Below are positions 1 to 9,953 of a stretch of DNA of 64,000 nucleotides, piece by piece. Every line of letters begins with the position of its first letter. Within the stretch, counting starts at the first letter, position 1. The DNA lies in contig NZ_WASO01000015.1 of NCBI RefSeq assembly GCF_009712605.1, positions 62,001 to 126,000 on the forward strand, given 5' to 3'. The notes beneath the pieces are model-generated. The model did not search any database. It had not been told where the DNA came from and saw only the letters and a program-made list of their open reading frames with translations. The translations under genes were made by a program, and so were the position numbers. This DNA is from Paludibacter sp. (GTDB taxonomy: Bacteria; Bacteroidota; Bacteroidia; Bacteroidales; Paludibacteraceae).

Positions 1-998
1 AAATTCCTGCCGGACTTAATTTCTCATTGAGCGGTATTCCTTACTGGAACACTGATATAGGCGGATTTTTTGCCGGTAGCTACAACCGGGGCTGGAGCGA
101 TGGAAGCGGAGCTAAGAATCCATTGTATCAGGAGTTGTATGTGAGATGGCTTCAGTTTGGAACATTCACGCCGATGATGCGTTCGCATGGGACTGATGTG
201 CCCCGTGAAATATACAATTTCGGGACGAAAGGCGAGCCTATTTTCGATGCAATAGACAAATCGATTAACCTGCGTTATGCCATGTTGCCTTACATTTATT
301 CTGCAGCATGGAGCGTAACCAAAGATCAGTCGACCATGATGCGCGCGCTGGCAATGGATTTTCAGGATAACAATGTTCGTAACATGAATGATGAGTACAT
401 GTTTGGAAAATCTATTTTGGTTGCACCTGTCGTACATGCGCAATACACACCAGAAACGATTGTGAAAACCGACGAAAACTCGGGCTGGAACAAAAACGAC
501 AAGAAAGACAACAAAGCCGTTGCGGTGGACTTTACCCAGCCAAAATTGGCAAAGACATACTTGCCAGCCGGGACGTCATGGTTTGATTTCTGGACGAATA
601 CAAAATATAACGGCGGACAAGAAATTGAGCTTACCACCACGATAGATAAAATACCTTTGTTCGTAAAAGCAGGAAGCATCATTCCTTTTGGTCCTAAGGT
701 ACAATTTGCAACTGAAAAGAAATGGGATGACCTTGAAATCCGCGTTTTTGAAGGAGCAAACGGAGAATTCACGTTGTACGAAGACGAAAACGATAACTAC
801 AATTACGAAAAAGGGATTTACTCTACCATTACCTTCAAATGGGATGATAAATCGAAAAGCCTGACTATTGCCGACCGCAAAGGAACGTTCCCGGGCATGC
901 TTGCAGAACGGAAATTCCACGTTGTGAAAATTGCAGCTAATGGCAATAAGACAGAAAAAGAGGTGGTTTACAATGGTAAAAAAGTGACGGTTAAATAA
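1..998 (+). CDS. GH31 alpha-xylosidase/alpha-glucosidase, C-terminal part (partial at window start)
   Basis: The frame is already open at position 3 and enters the window with SGIPYWNTDIGGFF, the conserved segment just after the GH31 catalytic acid/base region. The nucleophile Asp and acid/base Asp therefore lie upstream of the window. The motif RWLQFGTFTPMMRSHG is typical of Bacteroidetes alpha-xylosidases, and the beta-sandwich tail (FGKSILVAPV, then about 100 residues of DUF5110-like sequence) completes the family. Family knowledge: GH31 alpha-xylosidases remove alpha-xylosyl caps from xyloglucan or complex arabinoxylan oligosaccharides. The TTG at 27 is internal, not a start. The downstream neighbour is a GH43, with repeat copy 1 between them. 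Family is sure; xylosidase over glucosidase specificity is inferred from context. Confidence 0.9.
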   Translation, partial: IPAGLNFSLSGIPYWNTDIGGFFAGSYNRGWSDGSGAKNPLYQELYVRWLQFGTFTPMMRSHGTDVPREIYNFGTKGEPIFDAIDKSINLRYAMLPYIYSAAWSVTKDQSTMMRALAMDFQDNNVRNMNDEYMFGKSILVAPVVHAQYTPETIVKTDENSGWNKNDKKDNKAVAVDFTQPKLAKTYLPAGTSWFDFWTNTKYNGGQEIELTTTIDKIPLFVKAGSIIPFGPKVQFATEKKWDDLEIRVFEGANGEFTLYEDENDNYNYEKGIYSTITFKWDDKSKSLTIADRKGTFPGMLAERKFHVVKIAANGNKTEKEVVYNGKKVTVK

Positions 999-1051
999 TA
1001 GAGGTTATTTCGGATAGATTATTACGAAATTGATTAATACTATTTTGTTCA

Positions 1052-1215
1052 GACCTCTCCTCCTAGACTCCTCTCTCAAGGAGAGGAGGAGTACGACGGT
1101 AACAATTTGATATAAAGCTTATTAATACAGATGTGAAGCCCCTCTCTTCGGGAGAGGGGTTTGGGTCTGACGATAAATATCTGACTCCGACACGAAGTCG
1201 TCGTGAGGAGAGGTC
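1052..1215 (+). repeat. Intergenic hairpin repeat, copy 1 (long form)
   Basis: This 164 bp element has terminal inverted repeats GACCTCTCC and GGAGAGGTC. An inner hairpin (CTCCTCTCT...GGAGAGGAG type) follows at its left end. A second hairpin, CCCCTCTC-TTCGG-GAGAGGGG, lies to the right. Before the right terminus it carries an extra segment of about 42 nt (about 1167-1208). That segment reappears as the reverse complement in copy 3. The element begins 54 bp after the GH31 stop and ends 64 bp before the next start. It may act as a terminator or RNA-stabilising element; no transposase is present. Confidence 0.85.
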
Positions 1216-1279
1216 AAATGCTGAAATTAAGAAATAAATTAAACGGTATAATTTCTAATAACCCGCATAAGAAAATCAA

Positions 1280-2674
1280 ATGAACACAACATTGAAGGGT
1301 TTCGCATGCTTACTGGCTTTGTTTGCATGTTTCTACGGCAATGCTCACAACCCTATTATACAAACCAAATATACTGCCGATCCTGCACCGTTGGCATACA
1401 ACGATACGGTATATCTGTACACCAGTCACGACGAAGATAATGCCGAGCGGTTTGTGATGCAAAACTGGATGTTGTACACTTCTACCGATATGGTAAACTG
1501 GACTGACAGAGGAATCATTGCAGGTGTTTCAGAGCCATATAAAACGTTTAAGTGGGCAGATGGTCATAGCGCATGGGCACCTCAATGCGTTGCGCGGCAC
1601 GGCAAATTTTATTTATACTGCCCTACAATTTATCAGGGGAAAATGGCAATTGGTGTAGCAGTATCCAACAATCCTTATGGCCCTTTTGTCGACGAGCTCG
1701 GAAAACCACTCATCTACCGGTCTAACCCTGGTGATTACGATCCGACTGTGTTTGTGGATGATGATGGTCAGGCATATATTTACTGGGGAGGAAACGGACC
1801 TTGCTACTTTGCTAAATTGAATGATGACATGATTTCTCTTGCGGGAGATATTCAGGTTGCTTCAATTGATTTTACCGGAACTCCGCCTGAGGCTGCCTAT
1901 ACCGAAGGTCCGTGGTTGTGGAAGAAAAACAAACATTATTATCTGGCATGGGCATCGCGTTGTTGTCCCGAAGGAATTGGATATGCTATGAGTGATAGTC
2001 CGACAGGCCCATGGAAATGCAAGGGGACAATTATGGATCCGGATAAACGATCGTCAGGTAATCATCCTGGGATAATCGATTTCAAAGGCAATTCGTATGT
2101 GTTCGGGTTTAATTATGCCATTATGAAACAAACCATGGCCAAACATTACGAGCGTCGTTCTATCTGTGTCGAGCAAATGACTTATAATGCCGACGGAACT
2201 ATTCAGAAACTGCCGTGGTGGTCAACTACTGGTGTTAAACAAATAGGAACATTAGATCCTTACAGGCAAAACGAAGCCGAAACAATGGCATACAGCGAAG
2301 GCGTAAAGACAGATAAATTACCAGTCTGGGAACGTGATGATATATGGAACAGAGGTAAAAAGTTGGGTGATATCATGTTTGTGACAGCCATTCATAATGG
2401 TGATTACATTATGGTTCAGGGTGTGAATTTTTCAAAAGGTTGCTCATCTGTCGATTTAAGAATTGAATCTCTTTATGGCGGTAAAATTGAAATCCGCATA
2501 GATAAACAAGATGGCCCGGTAGTTGGCATTGCTAATGTCGCAACTTCGGGCGAAGGCGATATTTGGAAAACGATTACGGCCAAAGTGAAAAGCATAAAAG
2601 GCGTTCACGATCTTTATTTCGTTTTCAAAGGAGAAAAAGACCTGTTCAATTTCGACTGGTGGCAGTTTAAGTAA
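1280..2674 (+). CDS. GH43 arabinofuranosidase/xylosidase with C-terminal CBM6
   Basis: 464 residues with a Sec signal peptide (about 1-22). A five-bladed propeller of GH43 type spans about 23-320, with the catalytic base Asp34 in YTADPAP, the pKa-modulating Asp in YDPTVFVDDDG, and the acid Glu in YTEGPW. A C-terminal jelly-roll of about 120 residues ending FNFDWWQFK is CBM6-like. Secreted GH43-CBM6 enzymes typically remove alpha-L-arabinofuranosyl groups from arabinoxylan or cleave beta-xylosides; the sequence alone does not decide which. It lies 17 nt upstream of the GH115 gene, so the two are probably co-transcribed from the 1216-1279 leader. Confidence 0.9.
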   Translation: MNTTLKGFACLLALFACFYGNAHNPIIQTKYTADPAPLAYNDTVYLYTSHDEDNAERFVMQNWMLYTSTDMVNWTDRGIIAGVSEPYKTFKWADGHSAWAPQCVARHGKFYLYCPTIYQGKMAIGVAVSNNPYGPFVDELGKPLIYRSNPGDYDPTVFVDDDGQAYIYWGGNGPCYFAKLNDDMISLAGDIQVASIDFTGTPPEAAYTEGPWLWKKNKHYYLAWASRCCPEGIGYAMSDSPTGPWKCKGTIMDPDKRSSGNHPGIIDFKGNSYVFGFNYAIMKQTMAKHYERRSICVEQMTYNADGTIQKLPWWSTTGVKQIGTLDPYRQNEAETMAYSEGVKTDKLPVWERDDIWNRGKKLGDIMFVTAIHNGDYIMVQGVNFSKGCSSVDLRIESLYGGKIEIRIDKQDGPVVGIANVATSGEGDIWKTITAKVKSIKGVHDLYFVFKGEKDLFNFDWWQFK

Positions 2675-2691
2675 CATCCAAAAATCGTGTA

Positions 2692-5670
2692 ATGAAAGGT
2701 AACAGTAAACTAAAGTATCTTTTCGTTCTTGCAGGGATTATTTTGATTAAATCAGTTTCTGTCAATGCATCAGATAAGGTCAATTTCAGAACTCCATCTC
2801 AATTCATTCAACACATTGCGACGTCAAAATCTTTTAAAATTGTGGCTAATGGAGCTGCATCACAAATAATTGTCGATCCTGCCGACTGGAAAGGCGTTAT
2901 ACGTGCAGCAAACGACTTGGGTGATGATGTTCGCAAAGTTTCTGGTGTTGCAGCCAACGTGAAGCAAGCCGTAACTCCCGAGCCAGGTTCCATTATTATC
3001 GGTACGATTGGTAAAAGCCGCCTGATAGACAAGCTTGTAGCTGATAAGAAAATAGATGTCTCAGACATTAAAGGTCAATGGGAATCATTTCTTATTCAGA
3101 CGGTGGATGGAAACCTGATCGTTGCCGGAAGCGACAAACGCGGAACTATTTATGGAATCTACGACATTTCCGAAAAAATTGGAGTATCTCCCTGGTATTT
3201 CTGGGCTGATGTTCCTGCAAAAAGAAGTAATGCATTATATGTTAAGGCAGGGCGTTACGTTCAGGATTCTCCCAAAGTAAAATATCGCGGTATTTTTATC
3301 AACGATGAATCTCCCTCTTTCACCGGTTGGTGCAACGCTAAATTCGGCGGTGTGAACTCCAAAATGTATGTAAATATGTTTGAATTGCTTTTACGGTTAA
3401 AAACCAACTACTTGTGGCCAGCCATGTGGAGCAATGCATTTAATGAAGATGATCCTATGAGTCCGGTTTTAGCCGACGAATATGGTATTGTGATGGGAAC
3501 TTCGCACCACGAACCTATGATGCGGGCTCAAAAGGAATATACTAAACGCAAGGAAGAAATCGGTGCTTGGGACTTTGTTACAAATAGTGCGAATCTTGAA
3601 AAATTTTGGTTTGACGGTCTCAACCGGAACAAAAATTATGAGAACCTGATTACTATGAGTATGCGTGGTGATGGTGATGTGGCCATGGGAAAAGGGAATG
3701 ACCTCGAAAATATCAAAACGTTGCAGGATGTAATAAAAAGTCAGAGGGATATTATCCACAAGGTTTATAATGACGATCCGGCTAATCATCCTCAGTTGTG
3801 GGCTATTTTTACCGAAGTTCAGCGCTACTACGATGCGGGATTCAATGTGCCGGAGGATATTACGCTGCTGTTTTGCGACAACAACTGGGGGTATATACGA
3901 CGTATTTTGCCTCCAAAAGAAAAAAACAGGAAAGGTGGCGCCGGATTGTATTATCACATCGATATGAATGGAGGGCCAAATAACGACCGTTGGGTTAATA
4001 CAACCACTATTCCGAAACTTCGTGAGCAGTTAAATCTGGCTTACCAAAGCGGACTCGACCGTATATGGATCATTAACGTAGGCGATTTGAAACCGAAGGA
4101 ACTTCCTATCGATTTCATTATGCATTTTGCCTGGAATCCAGATGCTTATCCGGTAGACAAAGCATTGAATTATACGATTAACTGGGCTAAAGGTATTTTT
4201 GGCGAAGAACATGCCGAAGAAATTGCTGATATTGTTTCTAAGTATTCAAAATACAATCTTCTAAGAAAGGCAGAGGTTCAATCACCCCAAATATTCAGCT
4301 ATGTCAACTACAATGAAGCCGACCGGATGCTTAAACTTTGGCGCGATGTGGTAGCAAAAGCCGAAGCGTTGGAAACGAAAATTGCACCTGAAGCAAAAGA
4401 TGCTTACTACCAGTTGGTGCTTTATCCAACCAAAGCTTCTGCGGGCATTGCCGAAATTTATCTTTCAATAGGTAAAAATCACCTCTACGCCAAACAAGGA
4501 CGGGTCAGTGCCAATGATTATGCCCAACGAGCAAAAGATCTTTTCAATCTCGATAAAGAATTAAGTGATTATTATAACAATCAAATGTCCAATGGGAAGT
4601 GGAAAAACATGATGTCCGATATTCATATCGGTTACACTAGTTGGCAAATGCCCCGGGAAAGCAAACTGCCCGAAGTGAAAAATGTCACGCCGCTTCCCGA
4701 ACCAACTTTGGGTGTTGCTGTCGAAGGGTCTGAAGCGGCATGGCCAGGTGATGCAGGAAAACCTCAGCTTCCTGTATTTGACAGACTTAAAAATCAATCA
4801 TATTATATAGATATCTTCAATAGAGGCGTCGGTTCTTTTCTGTTTGAAGCAAAAGCCAATAAGCCATGGATTAAATTAAATATGACCAAGGGTAAGGTTG
4901 AAAAGGATGTACGACTAATGGTAGATGTTGACTGGAAAACATTGTCCGAAGGCAAATCGGATGGCATTGTTGAAATAAGGAAAGGCAACGAGCGTGTTTC
5001 TGTATCGGTTAGTGCCGTAAAAGCAGCCTTGCCCAAAGTAAAAGAACCTTATTTTGGAAACTTTACGGGCGAATTCACCATCCCAGCTGAGGAATTTAAT
5101 GTTAGTACTCCGGGCAAAAATGCAAAATGGATCATTTTGCCTGACCTAGGAAAAGGTAGAGCTTGTATGGGTATTTACCCCGTAACCACCCCAAGTACTA
5201 CTGCCTCTGATGGGCCGAAACTTGAGTATAAAGTATTCCTCCCAACTGCCGGAAAAACTACTGTTTGCTTGGGCATTCTACCAACTCAGGATGTCTATCC
5301 TCAGCGTGGTTTGAGAATCGCTGTTGCATTAGACGGTCAGGAGCCACAGGTATTGGACGCACGAAAAGGATTTTATGATGAGTTTAAAGAATATACTCCC
5401 GAAATCTTGGCAAGATCAACGGTCTTAAAGCCTTATCCACCACTTAACAAAGACATTGCGTTAATTGGCGCCAGCCAATTTCGAAGAAATGAGATTTTTG
5501 ACAATATGCGCTGGCTTGACTTTGAGGTGGATGTAAAAGAACCGGGTATCCATACCCTGAAAATCATTATGATTGATCCTGAAGTGGTGGTTGAAAAGAT
5601 CGTAGTAAATCCGGATAATAATCATCCAAGTTATTTCGGTGCTCCCTCTATCCAGCATAATGCTAAATAA
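2692..5670 (+). CDS. GH115 xylan alpha-1,2-(4-O-methyl)glucuronidase
   Basis: 992 residues, about the usual GH115 length, with a signal peptide ending near VNAS (about 27). The N-terminal domain resembles the GH67/GH20-type alpha/beta domain. The barrel carries GH115 hallmarks: YRGIFINDE, NYLWPAMW, MGTSHHEPMMRAQ, LLFCDNNWGYIRR, YYHIDMNGGP and HFAWNP. A C-terminal beta-sandwich region (about 700-992) follows. GH115 enzymes remove glucuronic or 4-O-methyl-glucuronic acid from internal xylose residues of xylan, unlike GH67, which needs the terminal residue. Its presence strongly points to glucuronoarabinoxylan as a substrate. It is followed by a 353 bp intergenic region with a promoter, so it probably ends the first unit. 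Confidence 0.96.
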   Translation: MKGNSKLKYLFVLAGIILIKSVSVNASDKVNFRTPSQFIQHIATSKSFKIVANGAASQIIVDPADWKGVIRAANDLGDDVRKVSGVAANVKQAVTPEPGSIIIGTIGKSRLIDKLVADKKIDVSDIKGQWESFLIQTVDGNLIVAGSDKRGTIYGIYDISEKIGVSPWYFWADVPAKRSNALYVKAGRYVQDSPKVKYRGIFINDESPSFTGWCNAKFGGVNSKMYVNMFELLLRLKTNYLWPAMWSNAFNEDDPMSPVLADEYGIVMGTSHHEPMMRAQKEYTKRKEEIGAWDFVTNSANLEKFWFDGLNRNKNYENLITMSMRGDGDVAMGKGNDLENIKTLQDVIKSQRDIIHKVYNDDPANHPQLWAIFTEVQRYYDAGFNVPEDITLLFCDNNWGYIRRILPPKEKNRKGGAGLYYHIDMNGGPNNDRWVNTTTIPKLREQLNLAYQSGLDRIWIINVGDLKPKELPIDFIMHFAWNPDAYPVDKALNYTINWAKGIFGEEHAEEIADIVSKYSKYNLLRKAEVQSPQIFSYVNYNEADRMLKLWRDVVAKAEALETKIAPEAKDAYYQLVLYPTKASAGIAEIYLSIGKNHLYAKQGRVSANDYAQRAKDLFNLDKELSDYYNNQMSNGKWKNMMSDIHIGYTSWQMPRESKLPEVKNVTPLPEPTLGVAVEGSEAAWPGDAGKPQLPVFDRLKNQSYYIDIFNRGVGSFLFEAKANKPWIKLNMTKGKVEKDVRLMVDVDWKTLSEGKSDGIVEIRKGNERVSVSVSAVKAALPKVKEPYFGNFTGEFTIPAEEFNVSTPGKNAKWIILPDLGKGRACMGIYPVTTPSTTASDGPKLEYKVFLPTAGKTTVCLGILPTQDVYPQRGLRIAVALDGQEPQVLDARKGFYDEFKEYTPEILARSTVLKPYPPLNKDIALIGASQFRRNEIFDNMRWLDFEVDVKEPGIHTLKIIMIDPEVVVEKIVVNPDNNHPSYFGAPSIQHNAK

Positions 5671-5891
5671 ATCTATTGAAGTAAAAATTGATACTTTATA
5701 GTTGTGTGGATTCTGTTGGGTGATCGTATGATGCATATTTTTAACAGCTTAAATGTTGACGTAAAGAAATGCTTTATTCTCATTGTACAATCAGCGTTTT
5801 GATTATTCCCTATTAGTGGATAGCACTTCCTGTTGACGGACAGAATAATTTTGAAACATTAGAAAAATGATTGTAATTGGGTCAATAATAG

Positions 5892-5923
5892 ATTGATAGA
5901 ATCAGGCAAAAAGTGTACATTTG
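5892..5923 (+). promoter_or_regulatory. Bacteroidetes-type promoter (ATTG-N20-TACATTTG)
   Basis: The -7 element TACATTTG (5916-5923) matches the Bacteroidetes sigma-ABfr consensus TAnnTTTG exactly. ATTG at 5892-5895 lies 20 nt upstream, in the right place for the -33 TTTG/TTG box. Transcription would start near 5930, giving a leader of about 90 nt before the GH27 ATG at 6024. It probably drives the GH27-GH27-DUF5060-GH127-GH43-GH29-GH51 run. Confidence 0.6.
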
Positions 5924-5940
5924 TTCCTTTTATGCTTGAA

Positions 5941-5988
5941 AAAACAAGGAATAACCTTGCGCTATCTCAGTAACTTTTCCCTTGTTTT
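5941..5988 (+). promoter_or_regulatory. Leader with two mutually exclusive hairpins
   Basis: AAAACAAGG (5941-5949) pairs perfectly with CCTTGTTTT (5980-5988). The same CAAGG (5945-5949) can instead pair with CCTTG (5955-5959). The two stems exclude each other, which is compatible with a conformational switch or a simple leader stem-loop. No known riboswitch motif is recognised. Confidence 0.3.
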
Positions 5989-6023
5989 GAATTAATGAAC
6001 AATCAGATATAAATTAACGAATT

Positions 6024-7814
6024 ATGAACCTTAGATCATTCAAACTTCTTTGTGTGTTTTTGCTTGCAGGTTTCTGCATCTTACAAGCGCAAACAACCCC
6101 CAAGTACTGGCAATTTGCCGCCACTCCGCCGCTCGGATGGAACAGTTGGGATTGTTTTGGAACAACCGTAACCGAACAACAGGTAAAGGAACAGGCCGAT
6201 GCGATGGTCAAATACCTTTTGCCAAGCGGTTATAAGTATCTGACCGTAGACATACAATGGTACGAACCTGAATCGAAAGGTCATTCGTATAAACCGGGTG
6301 CAATGCTTACGATGGATGAGTACGGCCGTCTTACTCCCGGATTGAAAAAATTTCCTTCGGCCGCCAACGGCAAAGGTTTTAAGCCTCTGGCCGATTATGT
6401 GCATTCCAAAGGATTGAAATTTGGTATTCACATCATGCGGGGCATTCCCCGTATAGCGGTCGATAAAAATCTGCCGGTATTGGGAACAAACGCAAAGGCT
6501 CAGGACATTGCCGTAAAAAGCTCTACCTGCGCCTGGAATCCCGATATGTACGGTGTGGATGCTACCAAACCGGAAGGACAGGCATACTACTATTCTATTG
6601 TAAAAATGTATGCCGACTGGGGTGTGGATTTTATAAAGTGTGACGATATTTCACGCCCTTACGACGATGTGCAGAAAGCTGAAATTGAAGCCCTGCGCAA
6701 GGCTATCGACAAAACCGGTCGTCCCATCGTGTTGAGTTTGTCGCCCGGTGCAACGCCGGTGAAGATGGGAGAACACGTTATGAATCATGCCAACATGTGG
6801 CGTATCACCGACGATTTTTGGGATCGCTGGGGCGCCTTGCTGGCGATGTTCGAACGGATGGATGTATGGACTCCGTATCGCGACGCAGGCCATTTCCCCG
6901 ATGGCGACATGTTGCCTTTAGGGCTGATCGAATTCAACCGACCTACACATTTCACCAAAGACGAACAATATACCTTGATGAGCCTTTGGGCTATCGGTCG
7001 TTCGCCGCTGATTTTCGGTGGCGACATGACCAAGATCGACGCCTTCACCAAAGAAATGCTGACGAACCCCGAAATGTTGAAAGTGAACCAGCACAGCAAA
7101 AACAACCGTCAGGTATACCGCGATAAGAATCTGATAGTATGGACTGCTGATGTGCCCGGAAGTAAAGATAAATACGTGGCCCTTTTCAATGCCCAAAGCA
7201 AAGGCGACAACATCGATTTTGCGAATGCCGACTATGCAAGCCCTGTAATCGCAGGCAAGGGTCGTTCTCAAAAAGTGGAAGTGTCGGTAAAAGACGGTAA
7301 ACGACTGGTGCTTTTTGTGAAAGACGGTGGCAACGGTAACGACTGGGATCATGTGGCCTGGGTTGATCCTGTACTTCACGGTCCGAAAGGAGATCTGAAA
7401 CTGACCGACCTGAAGTGGATCAGTGCGACTGCCGGTTGGGGAGCTGCTCAGGTAAATAAGGCTTGCGATGGTAAACCGTTGCAGGTGAATGGTCAAGCCG
7501 TCACTGGCATTGGCACTCATGCAGAATCAACGATTATTTACGACTTACCGGAAGGGTATGACACCTTCTCTGCGACAGGTTATGTGACGCAGGAAACGGG
7601 CTCGGTTGTTTTTGGAGCACTTGTGGATAAAGGCAAAATGGATCTTCCGGACAAAGCTGATGTGAAGGTTAATTTTCAATCCATTGGTATCAAGGGTAAA
7701 GCGAAAGTGCGTGACCTTTGGGCGCATAAGGATCTGGGAACTTTTAGCGGAGCATTCAGTCGGGAATTGAAGCAACACGGCGCCGGACTTTACCGGATTA
7801 CGCCCGTTCAATAG
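6024..7814 (+). CDS. GH27 alpha-galactosidase/beta-L-arabinopyranosidase with C-terminal NPCBM-like module
   Basis: 596 residues with a signal peptide ending LQAQ (about 22). The GH27 barrel starts at TPPLGWNSWDCFG. The nucleophile is Asp207 in FIKCDDIS, and the acid/base is Asp264 (or Asp263) in WRITDDFWDRW. About residues 430-560 (DGGNGNDWDHVAWVDP onward) form an NPCBM-like galactose-binding module inserted into the C-terminal region. GH27 enzymes remove alpha-D-galactose, and some members remove beta-L-arabinopyranose, which has the same ring stereochemistry. The active-site sequence FIKCDD differs from the classical KYDWC, so specificity is open. It is the first gene after the promoter at 5892. 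Confidence 0.9.
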   Translation: MNLRSFKLLCVFLLAGFCILQAQTTPKYWQFAATPPLGWNSWDCFGTTVTEQQVKEQADAMVKYLLPSGYKYLTVDIQWYEPESKGHSYKPGAMLTMDEYGRLTPGLKKFPSAANGKGFKPLADYVHSKGLKFGIHIMRGIPRIAVDKNLPVLGTNAKAQDIAVKSSTCAWNPDMYGVDATKPEGQAYYYSIVKMYADWGVDFIKCDDISRPYDDVQKAEIEALRKAIDKTGRPIVLSLSPGATPVKMGEHVMNHANMWRITDDFWDRWGALLAMFERMDVWTPYRDAGHFPDGDMLPLGLIEFNRPTHFTKDEQYTLMSLWAIGRSPLIFGGDMTKIDAFTKEMLTNPEMLKVNQHSKNNRQVYRDKNLIVWTADVPGSKDKYVALFNAQSKGDNIDFANADYASPVIAGKGRSQKVEVSVKDGKRLVLFVKDGGNGNDWDHVAWVDPVLHGPKGDLKLTDLKWISATAGWGAAQVNKACDGKPLQVNGQAVTGIGTHAESTIIYDLPEGYDTFSATGYVTQETGSVVFGALVDKGKMDLPDKADVKVNFQSIGIKGKAKVRDLWAHKDLGTFSGAFSRELKQHGAGLYRITPVQ

Positions 7815-7873
7815 GCGATACTGTTATTCAGTCTAATATTCCCTTTGTTTGATATAAAATACATACTTGAAAC

Positions 7874-9910
7874 ATGATAAGTAATTTGAAATTTGCGACA
7901 TTTCTTTTGTTTGTGATAGCCTCGATGCTGTCTGGTACCGAAACTCTTTCCGCACAAACCGTCTGGCTCGACCAGTTGGATCTCAGTGCCGCCACACAGG
8001 GTTACGGCGTGCCCGGAAAAAATAAATCGTTGGATGGTAAAACAATAACGATTGCGGGAAAAACATTCGAGCGTGGTTTTTCAACCCATTCGGTGAGTTC
8101 GTTGTTGGTTTTGCTTGAAGGCAAGGCGGTTAATTTTACTGCTCAGGTGGGGATCGACGATGAGGTTGCCGGCCACGATCCTGCGGTTGAGTTTCAACTC
8201 TTTGGCGACGGCAAAAAAATATGGACCAGCGGTCTGATGAAACTGGGAGATGCAGCAAAGGCTTGCTCGGTACAGCTTACCGGCATAAACAAGCTCGAAT
8301 TGATGGTAACCGATGGCGGCAACGGTAATTATTACGACCATGCCGATTGGGCGAATGCTAAATTCGAGGCAAAAGGTGTTACTACTTTCAAAACCTACAA
8401 TCCGGTAAGCAGCGTGCCATATATCTTGACACCCAAAGCGTCGGACAAACCCCGCATCAATAGTGCTGCGGTTTTCGGTGTACGTCCGGGTTCTCCGTTT
8501 CAATACTTTGTAGCAGCAACCGGCGACCGTCCGATGACGTTCTCTGCAAAAGGTCTCCCCGAAGGTCTGAAAATTGATTCTAAAACCGGAATTATCACCG
8601 GTTCTCTTGCTAAAGCGGGAACATACGAGGTGGTGCTTAGCGCTAAAAATGCTAAAGGACAAGCAAGTAAAAAACTTCGTGTAGTATGCGGCGATCGTAT
8701 TGCACTCACTCCACCAATGGGATGGAATAGCTGGAACTGTTTTGCCGGCGAAGTTTCTGCCGATAAGGTGAAGCGAGCTGCCGATGCGATGGTAAAAAGC
8801 GGTCTTGTCAATCACGGTTGGACATACATTAATATTGATGACTTCTGGCAGAATCACCGCGACTCGAAAGATCAGTCGTTACGGGGCAAATTCCGCGACG
8901 AAGCCGGATATATTATTCCAAACGCCCGCTTTGGCGACATGAAACCGCTGGCTGATTATGTGCATGGTCTTGGACTGAAAATCGGCTTGTATTCCAGTCC
9001 CGGTCCCTGGACCTGCGGAGGTTGCGCCGGGAGCTATGGTTATGAAAAGCAGGATGCCGAAAGCTATGCAAAATGGGGTTTCGACTATCTGAAATACGAC
9101 TGGTGCAGCTACGGAAACGTAATCGACGGACTGCCCGAAAATGATCCGAACAAAGTATCTTCTTTGTCTTACAAAGGTGGTAACCAATTGAATACCGCAA
9201 TCAAGCCGTATAAAGTGATGGGTGAATACCTCCGTCAGCAGCCCCGCGATATTGTTTACAGTTTATGCCAGTACGGTATGTCGGATGTGTGGAAATGGGG
9301 CGACTCGGTGAGTGGCAATTGCTGGCGTACCACAAACGATATTACCGACACATGGGAAAGCGTGAAAAGCATTGCTCTTGATCAGGATAAATCTGCCGCA
9401 TGGGCAAAACCGGGCAACTGGAACGACCCTGATATGCTGGTAGTAGGTACTGTAGGTTGGGGAAATCCGCATAAAAGTAAGCTGAAGCCCGATGAACAAT
9501 ACCTGCACATTAGTCTGTGGAGCCTTTTCTCGTCACCACTTCTTATTGGCTGCGATATGGAAAAACTGGACGATTTTACCTATAGCTTGCTGACGAATGA
9601 TGAGGTGATTGAAGTAAACCAGGATCCGTTGGGGAAAGAGGCTGTCTGTGCCCAGACGATGGGCGATGTACGTGTTTACGTGAAAGAACTCGAAGATGGT
9701 AGCAAAGCGGTTGGTTTTTGCAATTTCGGTCTTGATATAGCCCAACTTTCATACAAGGATTTTGCAAAACTCGGAATATCCGGAAAGCAGGTCGTGCGTG
9801 ATTTATGGAGACAAAAGAATGTATCCGTAATCAACGCTACCAACGGACAACTTTCTCTGAAAGTACCTGTACATGGGGTGGTATTTTATAAGTTCACCCC
9901 GACAAAATAA
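7874..9910 (+). CDS. GH27 alpha-galactosidase with N-terminal NPCBM and Ig-like domain
   Basis: 678 residues. A signal peptide (about 1-27) is followed by an NPCBM domain (about 30-175, with FSTHSVSS and DGGNGNYYDHADW), then a cadherin/putative-Ig (He_PIG-like) domain (about 195-275), then a GH27 barrel from TPPMGWNSWNCFAG. The nucleophile is Asp409 in KYDWCSYG and the acid/base Asp489 in WRTTNDITDTW, both in canonical motifs. This is the most classical alpha-galactosidase of the three GH27 proteins here. It probably removes alpha-galactosyl caps from arabinoxylan side chains or galactomannan. It is 59 nt downstream of the previous GH27 and 43 nt upstream of the next gene. Confidence 0.93.
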   Translation: MISNLKFATFLLFVIASMLSGTETLSAQTVWLDQLDLSAATQGYGVPGKNKSLDGKTITIAGKTFERGFSTHSVSSLLVLLEGKAVNFTAQVGIDDEVAGHDPAVEFQLFGDGKKIWTSGLMKLGDAAKACSVQLTGINKLELMVTDGGNGNYYDHADWANAKFEAKGVTTFKTYNPVSSVPYILTPKASDKPRINSAAVFGVRPGSPFQYFVAATGDRPMTFSAKGLPEGLKIDSKTGIITGSLAKAGTYEVVLSAKNAKGQASKKLRVVCGDRIALTPPMGWNSWNCFAGEVSADKVKRAADAMVKSGLVNHGWTYINIDDFWQNHRDSKDQSLRGKFRDEAGYIIPNARFGDMKPLADYVHGLGLKIGLYSSPGPWTCGGCAGSYGYEKQDAESYAKWGFDYLKYDWCSYGNVIDGLPENDPNKVSSLSYKGGNQLNTAIKPYKVMGEYLRQQPRDIVYSLCQYGMSDVWKWGDSVSGNCWRTTNDITDTWESVKSIALDQDKSAAWAKPGNWNDPDMLVVGTVGWGNPHKSKLKPDEQYLHISLWSLFSSPLLIGCDMEKLDDFTYSLLTNDEVIEVNQDPLGKEAVCAQTMGDVRVYVKELEDGSKAVGFCNFGLDIAQLSYKDFAKLGISGKQVVRDLWRQKNVSVINATNGQLSLKVPVHGVVFYKFTPTK

Positions 9911-9953
9911 TACTATTCTACGATAACAGTAATAAAATAAATCTAATCCCGTG

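Larger units (their letters stand above)
5671..6023 (+). other. Intergenic region with promoter and leader, no gene
   Basis: 353 bp, AT-rich, with stops in all frames. It contains the best promoter candidate of the window (5892-5923) and a leader with two alternative hairpins (5941-5988) ahead of the GH27 start at 6024. I see nothing else in it. Confidence 0.6.

Noticed and set aside
27-998. A gene starting at the TTG at position 27
   Set aside because: The frame is open upstream to the window edge and encodes conserved GH31 sequence, so the start lies outside the window.
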